DNA from: Mycolicibacterium sp. P9-22 | GTDB lineage: Bacteria; Actinomycetota; Actinomycetes; Mycobacteriales; Mycobacteriaceae | DNA: 64,000 nucleotides | Direction: 5' to 3' | Assembly (NCBI RefSeq): GCF_008329585.1 | Contig: NZ_NPKP01000004.1 | Location: 248,001 to 312,000 of the forward strand | Shown here: in pieces, positions 26,600-35,011 of the stretch | How the letters are laid out: every line of letters begins with the position of its first letter | How positions within the stretch are numbered: the first letter of the stretch is position 1 | Translations under genes and position numbers: made by a program | The notes under the pieces: model-generated | The model's input: only the letters and a program-made list of their open reading frames with translations | What the model was told of the DNA's origin: nothing | The model's database searches: none

Positions 26600-27829
26600 A
26601 TGCCCTCAAGAACGCTGTCGTATCCGGTATTCGACGCCGACAATCACTTCTATGAGCCCAAGGAAGCGCTGACGAAGTTCCTGCCGGATCACCGCAAGGG
26701 CGTCATCGACTACATCGAGGTGCGCGGCCGCACCAAGATCATGGTCCGCAACCAGGTCAGCGACTACATCCCCAATCCGACCTTCGAGGTGGTCGCCCGG
26801 CCCGGCGCCCAGGAGGACTACTTCCGGCACGGCAGCGGCGGTAAGAGCTACCGCGAGGTGATGGGCAAGCCGATGAAGGCCATCCCCGCGTTCCGCAACC
26901 CGGCAGCCCGCCTCGAGGTTCTGGACAGCCTCGGCCTGGACTACACGCTGATGTTCCCGACGCTGGCCAGCCTGGTCGAGGAGCGCCTGAAGGACGACCC
27001 GGACCTGATCCTCGACATCGTGCACGCCCTGAACCAGTGGATGTACGAAACGTGGCAGTTCAACTACGAGGACCGCATCTTCTCTACCCCGGTGATCAAC
27101 CTGGGCAATGTCGATCGCGCCCTGGAAGAACTCGAGTGGTGTCTGGAACGCGGCGCCAAGACCGTGCTGGTCCGGCCCGCGCCGGTGCCGGGCTACCGCG
27201 GCAGCCGCTCGATGGGCGTGGAGGAGTTCGATCCGTTCTGGGATGCCTGTGTCAAGGCCGGCATCCCGGTGGCGATGCACGCCTCCGACAGCGGCTACTC
27301 GAACTATCTGAATGACTGGGAGCCCGCGACGGAGTTCAAACCGTTCTCCCCCACGTCTTTCCGGATGGTCGCCATGGGTAAGCGCCCCATCGAGGACACC
27401 ATGGCCGCACTGGTCTGCCACGGCGCGCTGACCCGCAACCCGGACCTGCGCATCCTGTCGGTGGAGAACGGCGCATCCTGGGTGCCCTACCTGCACTACC
27501 AGTTCAAGGACGTCTACTCGAAGATGCCGGATTCCTTTCCCGAGGACCCGATCCAGGCCTTCCGGCGCTGCGTGTATGTGGCACCGTTCTGGGAGGACAA
27601 CTTCAAGGACATGGCCGATCTGTGCGGGATCGATCGCGTCATCTTCGGTTCCGACTGGCCACATCCGGAGGGCCTTGCCGATCCGATCAACCTGGTGAGC
27701 GACCTGGAGGACAACGGCCTCGACGAAGAGGGCGTGCGAAAGGTGATGGGTGCGAACATGATCGACCTGTTCAAGGTTCCCAACAAGATCGTGCACAAAC
27801 CGGACGTGCCCGCCATGACGTTCGCCTGA
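26600..27829 (+). CDS. Amidohydrolase-family (TIM-barrel) protein
   Basis: The 409-residue protein belongs to the amidohydrolase-2 group. DADNHFYEP supplies the first metal ligands, MHASDS is mid-barrel, and FGSDWPHPEG carries the final Asp. Relatives hydrolyse or decarboxylate cyclic or aromatic acids, so hydrolysis of an amide or lactone, or a decarboxylation, are all possible. GGAG lies 7 nt before the ATG. A TetR-type operator sits upstream. It is the first gene of a run with two acyl-CoA dehydrogenases. Such amidohydrolases often sit in mycobacterial sterol or cyclic-acid catabolic clusters, and a ring-opening step is a reasonable guess. Confidence 0.83.
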   Translation: MPSRTLSYPVFDADNHFYEPKEALTKFLPDHRKGVIDYIEVRGRTKIMVRNQVSDYIPNPTFEVVARPGAQEDYFRHGSGGKSYREVMGKPMKAIPAFRNPAARLEVLDSLGLDYTLMFPTLASLVEERLKDDPDLILDIVHALNQWMYETWQFNYEDRIFSTPVINLGNVDRALEELEWCLERGAKTVLVRPAPVPGYRGSRSMGVEEFDPFWDACVKAGIPVAMHASDSGYSNYLNDWEPATEFKPFSPTSFRMVAMGKRPIEDTMAALVCHGALTRNPDLRILSVENGASWVPYLHYQFKDVYSKMPDSFPEDPIQAFRRCVYVAPFWEDNFKDMADLCGIDRVIFGSDWPHPEGLADPINLVSDLEDNGLDEEGVRKVMGANMIDLFKVPNKIVHKPDVPAMTFA

Positions 27830-27843
27830 GGAGGAGATTCTCC

Positions 27844-28974
27844 ATGACCGCTGCGGCCAATCCGGAGCAGATGCTGTTCGCCTCAACCGCCCAGGCCTTC
27901 CTGGAAAAGGAGGCGCCACTGAGCAAGGTGCGCGAAATCCAGGGCACTGGTGGATCCTTCGATGCCAGGTGGTGGCAGCGTGCTGCCGAGTTGGGCTGGG
28001 CGAGCCTGCTGGTACCCGAGGAGCTCGGTGGCGGCAGCGTCTCCGGTGACGGCGTGGCCGACCTGGCGCTGCTCGCCGAGCAGGCCGGACGCACCGTCGC
28101 CCCCGGTCCGTTGCATCCGGTCAGCGTGGTGCTGGCCGGACTGACCGAAGCTCCGGACGGCCATGAGGCGATCATCGAGTCGCTGGTGTCCGGCGAAGCG
28201 GTGGCGAGCTGGGCGGTCTATGAACCCGGAAAACCGTTCTCCCCGTTGACGGCGGAGCTGGCGGCCACCGCAACCGATGGCGGCTATCTGCTCGACGGCG
28301 TCAAGGACCGTGTCGAGTCCGGCGATGCGGCCGATGTACTGCTGGTCACGGCGACCCTGGACGGCGCGGTGCGGCAGTTCCTGGTCCGCGCCGACGCCGC
28401 CGGCGTGAGCATCGCGACGCAGCGTTCGGTGGACATGGTGAAGCGTTACGCCCGAATCTCTTTCGACGGTGTTCAGGTTGATGCTGCCGCGGTGGTCGGC
28501 ACGGCCGAGCAGACCGCCGATGTGATCGAACGTCAGCGTCAGGTGGCTCTGGTACTGCAGTGCGCCGAGACGGTCGGCATCCTGGACGCGGTGCTGGCGA
28601 TGACCAATCAGTGGCTGCTCGACCGGCACAGCTTCGGCAGGCCGCTGGCCTCCTATCAGGCCCTCAAGCACCGCTTCGCCGATATGAAGCTGTGGTTCGA
28701 GGCAGCCAGGGCCACCACCGCCGGTGCCGCCGAAGCGGTCGGCGCACGGTCCCCGGAGGCACGCAAGCTCGTCAGCGTCGCGAAAGCGTATGTCGGCGAA
28801 CGCGCCCCGGTGATGCTGCAGGACTGCGTGCAGCTCCACGGCGGTATCGGCGTGACCTGGGAGCACGACCTGCACCTGTATTTGCGGCGGGCGGCCCTCA
28901 ACCGGGCGATGTTCGGCTCGCCCGAGGACCATCACCGCGTCATCTTCGAACTGAGCCGAAAGGTTCCCGCATGA
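27844..28974 (+). CDS. Acyl-CoA dehydrogenase, small partner
   Basis: The 376-residue acyl-CoA dehydrogenase has the N-terminal helical domain (AELGWASLLVPEELGGGSVS) and a C-terminal helical domain with QLHGGIGVTWEHDLHLYLRRA. The middle beta domain is less conserved than in its partner. GAGGAG precedes the ATG. It is 14 nt after the amidohydrolase and overlaps the next acyl-CoA dehydrogenase by 4 nt. In mycobacteria adjacent unequal acyl-CoA dehydrogenase genes often encode an alpha2beta2 enzyme acting on steroid-derived acyl-CoAs; here the pair of 376 and 417 residues fits that pattern. It would introduce a double bond, passing electrons to ETF through FAD. Confidence 0.9.
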   Translation: MTAAANPEQMLFASTAQAFLEKEAPLSKVREIQGTGGSFDARWWQRAAELGWASLLVPEELGGGSVSGDGVADLALLAEQAGRTVAPGPLHPVSVVLAGLTEAPDGHEAIIESLVSGEAVASWAVYEPGKPFSPLTAELAATATDGGYLLDGVKDRVESGDAADVLLVTATLDGAVRQFLVRADAAGVSIATQRSVDMVKRYARISFDGVQVDAAAVVGTAEQTADVIERQRQVALVLQCAETVGILDAVLAMTNQWLLDRHSFGRPLASYQALKHRFADMKLWFEAARATTAGAAEAVGARSPEARKLVSVAKAYVGERAPVMLQDCVQLHGGIGVTWEHDLHLYLRRAALNRAMFGSPEDHHRVIFELSRKVPA

Positions 28975-30224
28975 CCGACACCGCGATCTCCACCCACACC
29001 GATGAGTCGGTCGCCGATTTCAGCGCCAGGGCGCGGGCGTGGCTGGCCGAGAACATGCCGCCGATCGACCCGGAGAACCCTCCGTTCATGGTGCGCGCCG
29101 AGCAGCAGTCCTGGGATCGCGCCAAGGAACTGCAGCAGAAGCTGCATGCGGGCGGTTTCGCCGGCATCTGCTTCCCCCGCGAGTACGGCGGGCTCGGGCT
29201 GGATCTGGCCTACCAGAAGGCCTTCAACGCCGAATGCCGCGCCTATGAGATGCCGCTGATCCTGAACACCCCGTCGTTCACCATCTGCTCGGCGACCATC
29301 CTGGATGTCGGTAGCGAGGAGCAGAAGCGCGAACGTATCTCGGCGGCGATCCGCGGTGAGGAGATCCTGTGCCAGTTGCTGTCCGAGCCCAGCGGCGGGT
29401 CCGACCTGGCCGGGGTGATCACCCGTGCCGACCGGGTGGGTGACAAATGGATCATCAACGGCGCCAAGACCTGGAGCACCAGCGCGTTCGCGGCCGACTA
29501 CGGCCTGATGCTGGCCCGCACCGACTGGAACGTGCCCAAACACGAGGGCCTCACCATGTTCCTGGTGCCCCTGTCCGCCCCCGGCATCACGATGCGCCGC
29601 ATCACCGAGGTCAACGGCAACGAGGAGTTCTGCGAGGAGTTCTTCGACGGTCTCGAACTCGGCGATGACGCCGTCGTCGGTGCCGTCAACGACGGCTGGA
29701 CCGTGGCGTCGCGCCAGTTGCATCACGAGCGGCGCGCGGTCGGTGGCGGGTCCGAATTCGCCAGTGGCACAGGTGCCGAGAACGCCAGCGAGATGCCGCC
29801 CGATCATGTCGGTCTGGCCGAGGCCACCGGGCAGGGCAGCGACGCCCGGGTGCAGGACCTGGCCGGTCGCGCGCTGGCTCGCCGGATCGTCAAAGATCAG
29901 CTCATCGACCATGTGTCCCGGTCGATCGCCGACGGCTCGTTGCCCGCCAACGCCGGCACCCTCATCCGGCTGTTCCACGCCGAGACCACCGAACTCGAGG
30001 TCGATACCGCGCTGGCCATCGCCGGCACCGCCGGCGTGATCGACGAGGGCAGCGGTCTGCAGGAGATCGGCGTGCGCTACCTGTCCCGGCAGACCGGTTC
30101 ACTGGGCGGCGGCAGCTCCGAGATGGCCCGTAATGTGATCAGCGAGCGGGTGCTGGGCTTCCCGCGCGAACCGGCCGCCGACCGTGGTGTGCCGTTCAAT
30201 CAGGTCAAACGCAACAAGGGCTGA
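28971..30224 (+). CDS. Acyl-CoA dehydrogenase, large partner
   Basis: The 417-residue protein has a complete acyl-CoA dehydrogenase layout: GGFAGICFPREYGGLGLDLAYQ, the FAD/substrate segment LLSEPSGGSDLAGVITRADRVGDKWIINGAKTWSTSA, and the C-terminal QTGSLGGGSSEMARNVISERVLGFPRE. The ATG overlaps the upstream stop (ATGA), so the two are likely made in equal amounts. The Ser/Gly-rich C-terminal segment usually contacts FAD. With its smaller partner it may form a heterotetramer similar to FadE26/FadE27. The acyl-CoA substrate is not known. The stop is 8 nt from the convergent AhpD-like gene. Confidence 0.92.
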   Translation: MTDTAISTHTDESVADFSARARAWLAENMPPIDPENPPFMVRAEQQSWDRAKELQQKLHAGGFAGICFPREYGGLGLDLAYQKAFNAECRAYEMPLILNTPSFTICSATILDVGSEEQKRERISAAIRGEEILCQLLSEPSGGSDLAGVITRADRVGDKWIINGAKTWSTSAFAADYGLMLARTDWNVPKHEGLTMFLVPLSAPGITMRRITEVNGNEEFCEEFFDGLELGDDAVVGAVNDGWTVASRQLHHERRAVGGGSEFASGTGAENASEMPPDHVGLAEATGQGSDARVQDLAGRALARRIVKDQLIDHVSRSIADGSLPANAGTLIRLFHAETTELEVDTALAIAGTAGVIDEGSGLQEIGVRYLSRQTGSLGGGSSEMARNVISERVLGFPREPAADRGVPFNQVKRNKG

Positions 30225-30232
30225 GCGCGGCG

Positions 30233-31087
30233 CTACCGCGCGAGGGAACTGCACCCCAGATCGAAGGCGCGGATCGCGGCGCCCGTGGCTGCGGCAACGG
30301 TGGCCTCGAAGATGTCGTCCTCGGTGTTGCCGGCCGCGAGAAGGTGATCGATCTCGGCAGCGCCGATCGTGTACGAGGCGTCTCGAACCCTCGCGGTGAA
30401 CGACTCCCAAGGCTCGGGCATGGGCGCACCGGATGCGGCGGCGGACCGCAAAGCGGGGTCCGTGCTGCCCGGCCCGTCCAGAACCGAATGGCGCAGCCGG
30501 CCGATGGCATCGCCGCCGCCGGTATCCGGTCCGCCGGCGATCAGGAATCCCGGGAATCGGTAACCGACCCGATGCAGGGCACGGGCACCGTTCTCCGCTT
30601 GCCCCTCGCGCAGGACGAACCCGAATGCGTTGGCGAGCCGGCCGATGATGTTGAACACCAATGCGACTCGCAAGGCCTCCAGCACCGCGGGCTCGGGCAG
30701 GCCGGCGACCGGCGGGGCGTTCGGCGAACCGTCCAGGGTGGCGAGGAAGTCACGGACGGCGGCCAGCTCCGGCCGGATCGAGGTGGATCCGTCCGGGTCG
30801 ATGGCTCCGCCGCTGGCGATGCGGGTGAGCTCGGCGTGGGTGTCGATGCAGAACGGGCACTGCAGCGTCTGCGCGGTCGACATCGCCAGGAACTCTCGTT
30901 CACCCGCCGACCAGAAAGACGGCCCGCGCATGACGGGCACGGTCAATGCCAGCAGCGGACGGGTCAGGAACCCTGGGCGGTACAGCAGCATCTTGACGAT
31001 GTCGGGGGTCCCGCCCCGCAGACCGGCCAGTGCGAGGAACACCTTCGCGCGACGCCGATGACCGTGATCGAGGATCGCGAGTCTCAT
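30233..31087 (-). CDS. AhpD/carboxymuconolactone decarboxylase-like protein
   Basis: The 284-residue protein has an AhpD-like helical core with the redox motif C77-P-F-C80 and His84 in CPFCIDTH, the usual peroxidase or decarboxylase-fold site. Its length exceeds single-domain AhpD proteins (about 180), so an extra C-terminal helical region is present. The ATG at 31087 has a GGGGG ribosome site and replaces a longer frame running into the next gene. It is on the minus strand, 16 nt after the alpha/beta hydrolase gene, so the two are probably one transcript. A peroxide-defence or ring-modifying role are both possible. Confidence 0.8.
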   Translation of the reverse strand: MRLAILDHGHRRRAKVFLALAGLRGGTPDIVKMLLYRPGFLTRPLLALTVPVMRGPSFWSAGEREFLAMSTAQTLQCPFCIDTHAELTRIASGGAIDPDGSTSIRPELAAVRDFLATLDGSPNAPPVAGLPEPAVLEALRVALVFNIIGRLANAFGFVLREGQAENGARALHRVGYRFPGFLIAGGPDTGGGDAIGRLRHSVLDGPGSTDPALRSAAASGAPMPEPWESFTARVRDASYTIGAAEIDHLLAAGNTEDDIFEATVAAATGAAIRAFDLGCSSLAR

Positions 31088-31103
31088 GACACCCCCGGGG
31101 TGG

Positions 31104-31928
31104 CTAGCTGCGGATGAACTCCAGCAGGTCGGCGTTGATGACATCGGCCTGCGTGGTGGGCATCCCGTGCGGGAAGCCCGCGTACGTCTTGAGAGTGCCG
31201 TTGGGCAGCAACTTCGCCGACAGCGGCCCGGCATCGGCGTACGGCACGATCTGGTCGTCATCGCCGTGCATGACGAGTACCGGGATGGTGATCTTCTTCA
31301 GGTCCTCGGTGAAATCGGTCTGCGAGAACGCCACGATGCCGTCGTAGTGTGCCTTCGCCCCGCCCATCATGCCCTGGCGCCACCAGTTCTGGATGACGGC
31401 CTCGGACGGTTCGACCCCGTCGCGGTTGTAGCCGTAGAACGGGCCCGACGGGAACGCACGGTAGAACTCGGAGCGATTCGCCGTCAGCTGCGCCTGCAGA
31501 TCGTCGAAGACCTCCTTGGGCAGACCGCCCGGATTGGCCTCGGTCTTGACCATGATCGGCGGGACCGCGGAGATCAGCGCGGCCTTGGCGGCACGGCTTT
31601 GGCCATGCCGGGCCAGATAGTGGGCCACCTCGCCACCGCCGGTGGAGTGGCCGATGTGCACGGCATCGCGCAGGTCGAGGTGTTCGACGACGGCAGCCAG
31701 GTCGTCGGCGTAGTGGTCCATGTCGTGGCCGTCACCGACCTGCGCCGACCGGCCGTGACCGCGCCGGTCGTGGGCCACGACCCGGTAGCCGTGCGACAGG
31801 AAGTACAGCATCTGGGTGTCCCAGTCGTCGGCCGACAGCGGCCAGCCATGACTGAAGACGATCGGGTGCCCCATCCCCCAGTCCTTGTAAAAGATCTCGG
31901 TTCCGTCGGAGGTGACGATCGTCGGCAT
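31104..31928 (-). CDS. Alpha/beta hydrolase, non-heme haloperoxidase type
   Basis: The 274-residue protein starts at [18 protein letters not shown] and has [11 protein letters not shown], the nucleophile S95 in GHSTGGG, the acid in [11 protein letters not shown] (D223-D225) and H254 in FPHGMP. This is the cofactor-free haloperoxidase/esterase family, which forms peracids or hydrolyses esters. Its nucleophile is Ser, so it is not a haloalkane dehalogenase (which uses Asp), although it lies near where Rv2579 (dhaA) sits in M. tuberculosis. The true substrate is unknown. It is divergent from the PhyH-like gene with 52 nt between starts. Confidence 0.9.
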   Translation of the reverse strand: MPTIVTSDGTEIFYKDWGMGHPIVFSHGWPLSADDWDTQMLYFLSHGYRVVAHDRRGHGRSAQVGDGHDMDHYADDLAAVVEHLDLRDAVHIGHSTGGGEVAHYLARHGQSRAAKAALISAVPPIMVKTEANPGGLPKEVFDDLQAQLTANRSEFYRAFPSGPFYGYNRDGVEPSEAVIQNWWRQGMMGGAKAHYDGIVAFSQTDFTEDLKKITIPVLVMHGDDDQIVPYADAGPLSAKLLPNGTLKTYAGFPHGMPTTQADVINADLLEFIRS

Positions 31929-31980
31929 GGGCGTGAGTCTAGGGAAATTCGTTTGCCCGCGAGGCGATGCCGCGAACACG

Positions 31981-32733
31981 ATGAATCCCATGCCCGATAT
32001 CGATCGGTTCATCGCCGATGGCTTCGTGAAGATCGCCGGGGCCTTCGACCGCGAGCTCGGCCTGCGCTGCCAGGACCAGCTGTGGAGGACGACCGGTCTG
32101 GACCGTGACGACCCTGCGAGTTGGACCGAGTCACTGGTCCGGGTTGCGGCCATGACGTCCCCGGAGTTCACCGCCAGTGCCAACACTGCCGTCCTCACCG
32201 CGGCGTTCGATGCTCTGGTCGGCCCCGGAGGCTGGCGGCCCCGGCTCGGGATGGGCACGTTTCCCCTGCGCTTCCCGAGCGCCGAAGCCCCGCGCGAGGC
32301 CGGCTGGCATGTCGAGGCATCGTTCTATGACGCCGACGGGCCGCGGCTGAGTCTGCGATCCCGCGGCCGCGCGCTGCTGATGCTGTTCCTGTACTCCGAT
32401 GTCGGCCCGGATGATGCACCGACGGCGATCCGGGTCGGCTCGCACCGCGCCGTGCCGAAGGTGTTGGCCGAGTACGGATCCGATGGCGCCCCGTGGATGC
32501 CGGTCTGTGAGCGGGTGGTGCCTGAGACCGAGCAGTGCGAGGTCGTGTCGGCCACCGGCCGCATCGGCGATGTCTACCTGTGCCACCCGTTCGTCGTGCA
32601 CAGCGCCACCGCGCACCGCGGCGCGCTACCGCGGTTCATGGCGCAGCCGCCGCTGGAACCCACCGGTGAACTCGACCTGGCGGCCCAGCACCCGAGCCCG
32701 GTGGCCGCCGCCGTGCTCGACGGATTGCGTTGA
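31981..32733 (+). CDS. PhyH-like Fe(II)/2-oxoglutarate dioxygenase-family protein
   Basis: The 250-residue protein resembles phytanoyl-CoA dioxygenases. The metal ligands would be H110 and E112 in GWHVEAS (HxE instead of the more usual HxD) and a distal His in CHPFVVHSA, with Arg in HRGALPRFM as 2-oxoglutarate anchor. Hydroxylation of a lipid or small acid is the family's typical reaction. The ATG at 31981 (MNPMPD) or at 31990 is likely; the frame upstream overlaps the divergent hydrolase. The family call is from motif spacing only. It is convergent with the radical SAM gene. Confidence 0.65.
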   Translation: MNPMPDIDRFIADGFVKIAGAFDRELGLRCQDQLWRTTGLDRDDPASWTESLVRVAAMTSPEFTASANTAVLTAAFDALVGPGGWRPRLGMGTFPLRFPSAEAPREAGWHVEASFYDADGPRLSLRSRGRALLMLFLYSDVGPDDAPTAIRVGSHRAVPKVLAEYGSDGAPWMPVCERVVPETEQCEVVSATGRIGDVYLCHPFVVHSATAHRGALPRFMAQPPLEPTGELDLAAQHPSPVAAAVLDGLR

Positions 32734-32746
32734 CCCGCGGTGTTTT

Positions 32747-33763
32747 CTAGAACAGGGTGGGGTGCGCCGGTGCCGTGACTTCGGAGGAAACGGCACCGGC
32801 GCGCGCCATGGGCCCACGCCCAGTCAATCGGTACCGCGTGAGCAGCGGCGCGACCCGGGCGCGCAGCTCATCGCGGTACTCCGGCGGGAGATAGGCCCCA
32901 CGCCGGTAGAGACTCCGGTATCGGAAGACGAGTTCGGGATGCGCATGCTGCAACCACTGCATGAACCACCCGCGGGTGGACCCGCGCAGATGCAACCCGA
33001 ACACGGTGGCGCCGGTTGCACCGGCGTCGGCGATCGCACCAAGGAGCGCGTCGAGGTGCTCGGTGGAATCGGTCAGGCCGGGCAGAACGGGTGCCACCAT
33101 CACGTGGCAGTTCAGGCCGGCATCGCGGATCGCGGAGATCAGCGCCAGCCGCGCCTGCGGCGACGGCGTGCCGGGTTCGACGTCACGCTGCAGGTCCGGA
33201 TCGATGACCGCCAGCGAGATCGACACACTCGCACCCGGGCCTTCGTGTTCGGCCCCCGCGATCAGCGGCAGATCGCGGCGCAACAGCGTGCCCTTGGTCA
33301 GGATCGAGTACGAGGTGCCGGATTCGGCGAGCGCGGTGAGGATGCCCGGCATCAGCCGGTACCGGCCCTCGGCCCGCTGATAGGGATCGGTGTTGGTGCC
33401 CAGCGCCACCGTCTCGCGGGTCCACGAGGGACGTCGCAATTCACGGGAAAGCACCTCGGCCACATTGGTTTTCACCACGACCTGGGTGTCGAAGTCCGCC
33501 CCTGGGTCGAAGTCGAGGTATTCGTGGGTCGGCCGGGCGAAGCAGTACCGGCAGGCGTGCGAACAGCCGCGGTAGCCGTTGACGGTGTAGCGGAACGGCA
33601 GCATCGCCGCATTGGGCACCTTGTTCAGCGCGGATTTGCACAGGATCTCGTGGAAGGTGATCCCGTCGAACTCCGGCGTGCGGACGCTGCGCACGAAACC
33701 GAGCCGGGCCAGACCCGGCAGAGCGCCGTCGTCGGCGCGCACGCTCTGTCCGTCCCATCGCAT
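32747..33763 (-). CDS. Radical SAM protein (Rv2578c type)
   Basis: The 338-residue protein has the CxxxCxxC cluster motif C67-S-H-A-C71-R-Y-C74, followed by FARPTHEYLDF, and is close in order and length to Rv2578c. It belongs to the group related to spore photoproduct lyase, with a [4Fe-4S] cluster cleaving S-adenosylmethionine. The ATG at 33763 (MRWDGQ) is preferred: the upstream TTG lies inside a perfect SOS box. GGGAG is just before the ATG. A LexA-controlled role in handling DNA or nucleotide damage is inferred from the promoter. The substrate is not known. Confidence 0.9.
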   Translation of the reverse strand: MRWDGQSVRADDGALPGLARLGFVRSVRTPEFDGITFHEILCKSALNKVPNAAMLPFRYTVNGYRGCSHACRYCFARPTHEYLDFDPGADFDTQVVVKTNVAEVLSRELRRPSWTRETVALGTNTDPYQRAEGRYRLMPGILTALAESGTSYSILTKGTLLRRDLPLIAGAEHEGPGASVSISLAVIDPDLQRDVEPGTPSPQARLALISAIRDAGLNCHVMVAPVLPGLTDSTEHLDALLGAIADAGATGATVFGLHLRGSTRGWFMQWLQHAHPELVFRYRSLYRRGAYLPPEYRDELRARVAPLLTRYRLTGRGPMARAGAVSSEVTAPAHPTLF

Positions 33764-33770
33764 GCTCCCA

Positions 33771-33786
33771 TCGAACAATTGTTCGA
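33771..33786. promoter_or_regulatory. Perfect LexA SOS box
   Basis: TCGAACAATTGTTCGA is a full 16-bp palindrome matching the mycobacterial/actinobacterial LexA consensus TCGAAC-N4-GTTCGA. It ends 7 nt before the radical SAM ATG, so LexA would block its promoter or translation start. I recall Rv2578c as a LexA-regulated gene in M. tuberculosis; treat this as recollection. Confidence 0.9.
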
Positions 33787-33819
33787 TGCACTTGTCAAGC
33801 CACCCGAAGCGACTTCGGG

Positions 33820-34842
33820 CTATCGGCGCACCGCACAGGTCGACTGCCGCACCACCAGAACCGGTTCCGTGCGGCGTTGCACCGGTGCGGCACCGCCGAG
33901 GCCGTCGACGAGCAACTGCAGGGCGTCGCGCCCCATGTCGAAGGCATGCGACTCGATGGAGGTGAGTGGAACGTGCATCTCCGCCCCGAGCGCGATGTTG
34001 TTGAATCCGATCAGGGACACGTCCTCGCCCACGCGCAGGCCGTGATTGCGGATGGAACCGGCGGCACCGATGGCCGCGAAGTCGTTGACCGCGAACAGCG
34101 CTGTCGGCAGCGACGCCGTACCGAGCAGGCGATCCGCGGCGTAATGGCCGCCGTGACTGTCCAAACCGGAGAACACGACATTTTCCGCGGGCACATCGAT
34201 TCCCGCCTCCCGGAATCGATCCACGAAGCCTGCGGGGCGGTCGATACCCGTGCTCGCGTGCGCTAGACCGGCGATCACGCCGACGCGCCGATGGCCGAGT
34301 TCGAGAAGATGCTCAGCGGCCAGCCGGCCCCCGCGATAGTTGTCGCAGGTTGCCGCGGCATAGTCGCCGACACTGCGGTTCACCAACACGAATGGCACCT
34401 CGCGACGGGTCAGTTCCTCCAGGACAGTGTGGTCGTCGGCCCGGGCGTCGCCGAGGATCAGACCGTCCACCCGGCGGTCGAGCATCATCTCGATTCGCTT
34501 GCGTTGGCCGGCCGGCTCGTCCTGGGTGTTTGCCACGAATGCCGTCAAACCCCTTTCCGCCGCGGCGGATTCGATCCCCTCATACACCGTCGCCAGCACG
34601 ACGTCACTGAGCCGGGGCACCAACACACCCACCAGGTTGGTCCGCTTGGTACGCAGGCTGGCGGCATGCGGATTCTGCCGGTAGTTCACCTCGGATGCAC
34701 GCTGCCGGATGCGTTCGGCAGTGGCACCGGACGCCGCACGCTCCCCCTCGCGCATGCCGTTGAGCACTCTCGCGACGGTTGACACGTGCAGGCCGAGGTC
34801 GTCGGCGATCGACCGCAGAGTCGCCTGTTTCGTCTTTCCCAC
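33820..34842 (-). CDS. LacI-family transcriptional regulator
   Basis: The 340-residue protein has the LacI helix-turn-helix (ATLRSIADDLGLHVSTVARVLNG) and a periplasmic-binding-like effector domain (GVLVPRLSDVVLATVYEGIESAAAERG, DGLILGDARADD, ALFAVNDFAAIGA). It is divergent from the nitrilase operon. A double palindrome of its type (GAACGTTC cores) covers the operon promoter, so this is very likely its repressor. The effector could be a nitrile, amide or organic acid from the pathway. The start has no strong ribosome site; a short leader is likely. Its own gene may be autoregulated by the same operator. Confidence 0.95.
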   Translation of the reverse strand: MGKTKQATLRSIADDLGLHVSTVARVLNGMREGERAASGATAERIRQRASEVNYRQNPHAASLRTKRTNLVGVLVPRLSDVVLATVYEGIESAAAERGLTAFVANTQDEPAGQRKRIEMMLDRRVDGLILGDARADDHTVLEELTRREVPFVLVNRSVGDYAAATCDNYRGGRLAAEHLLELGHRRVGVIAGLAHASTGIDRPAGFVDRFREAGIDVPAENVVFSGLDSHGGHYAADRLLGTASLPTALFAVNDFAAIGAAGSIRNHGLRVGEDVSLIGFNNIALGAEMHVPLTSIESHAFDMGRDALQLLVDGLGGAAPVQRRTEPVLVVRQSTCAVRR

Positions 34843-34886
34843 ACCGGCCTCTCTGGTTGCTGGAGCGGATCCCGTCCGACCACCTC

Positions 34887-34916
34887 TTGACAGCGAGGCC
34901 GAACCGGGAGCAGTAT
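34887..34916 (+). promoter_or_regulatory. Candidate sigma-A-type promoter of the nitrilase operon
   Basis: TTGACA (34887-34892) matches the -35 consensus; CAGTAT (34911-34916) 18 nt later is a workable -10. Transcription would start near 34923, inside the LacI operator, about 90 nt before the nitrilase ATG. The -10 is not perfect, and an alternative TATAGC overlaps it. Confidence 0.5.
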
Positions 34917-34917
34917 A

Positions 34918-34946
34918 GCCCGAACGTTCGGCCCGAACGTTCGGGC
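34918..34946. promoter_or_regulatory. Double palindromic LacI-type operator
   Basis: Two copies of CCGAACGTTCGG (34920-34931 and 34933-34944) lie 13 bp apart, centre to centre, and the whole 29-nt block reads almost the same on both strands. Each copy contains GAACGTTC, a typical LacI/GalR-family half-site pair. The block covers the predicted transcription start of the nitrilase operon, so repression by the divergent LacI protein is expected. Confidence 0.8.
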
Positions 34947-35011
34947 AACCGAATCGAACGTGTCGGTGGCTTTACGCATCGACTCCTCCAACACTCCGAC
35001 AAGGACATGTC

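Noticed and set aside
31090..31102. Palindrome CACCCCCGGGGTG
   Set aside because: It coincides with the ribosome-binding site of the AhpD-like gene and is too short and GC-rich to stand out.
31104..31928. Haloalkane dehalogenase (dhaA) by position near the Rv2578c homologue
   Set aside because: The nucleophile is Ser95 in GHSTGG and the start [11 protein letters not shown] is of the haloperoxidase type; dehalogenases use Asp.
33764..33778. TTG start five codons upstream of the radical SAM ATG
   Set aside because: The TTG lies inside the SOS box, and related proteins begin at MRW.
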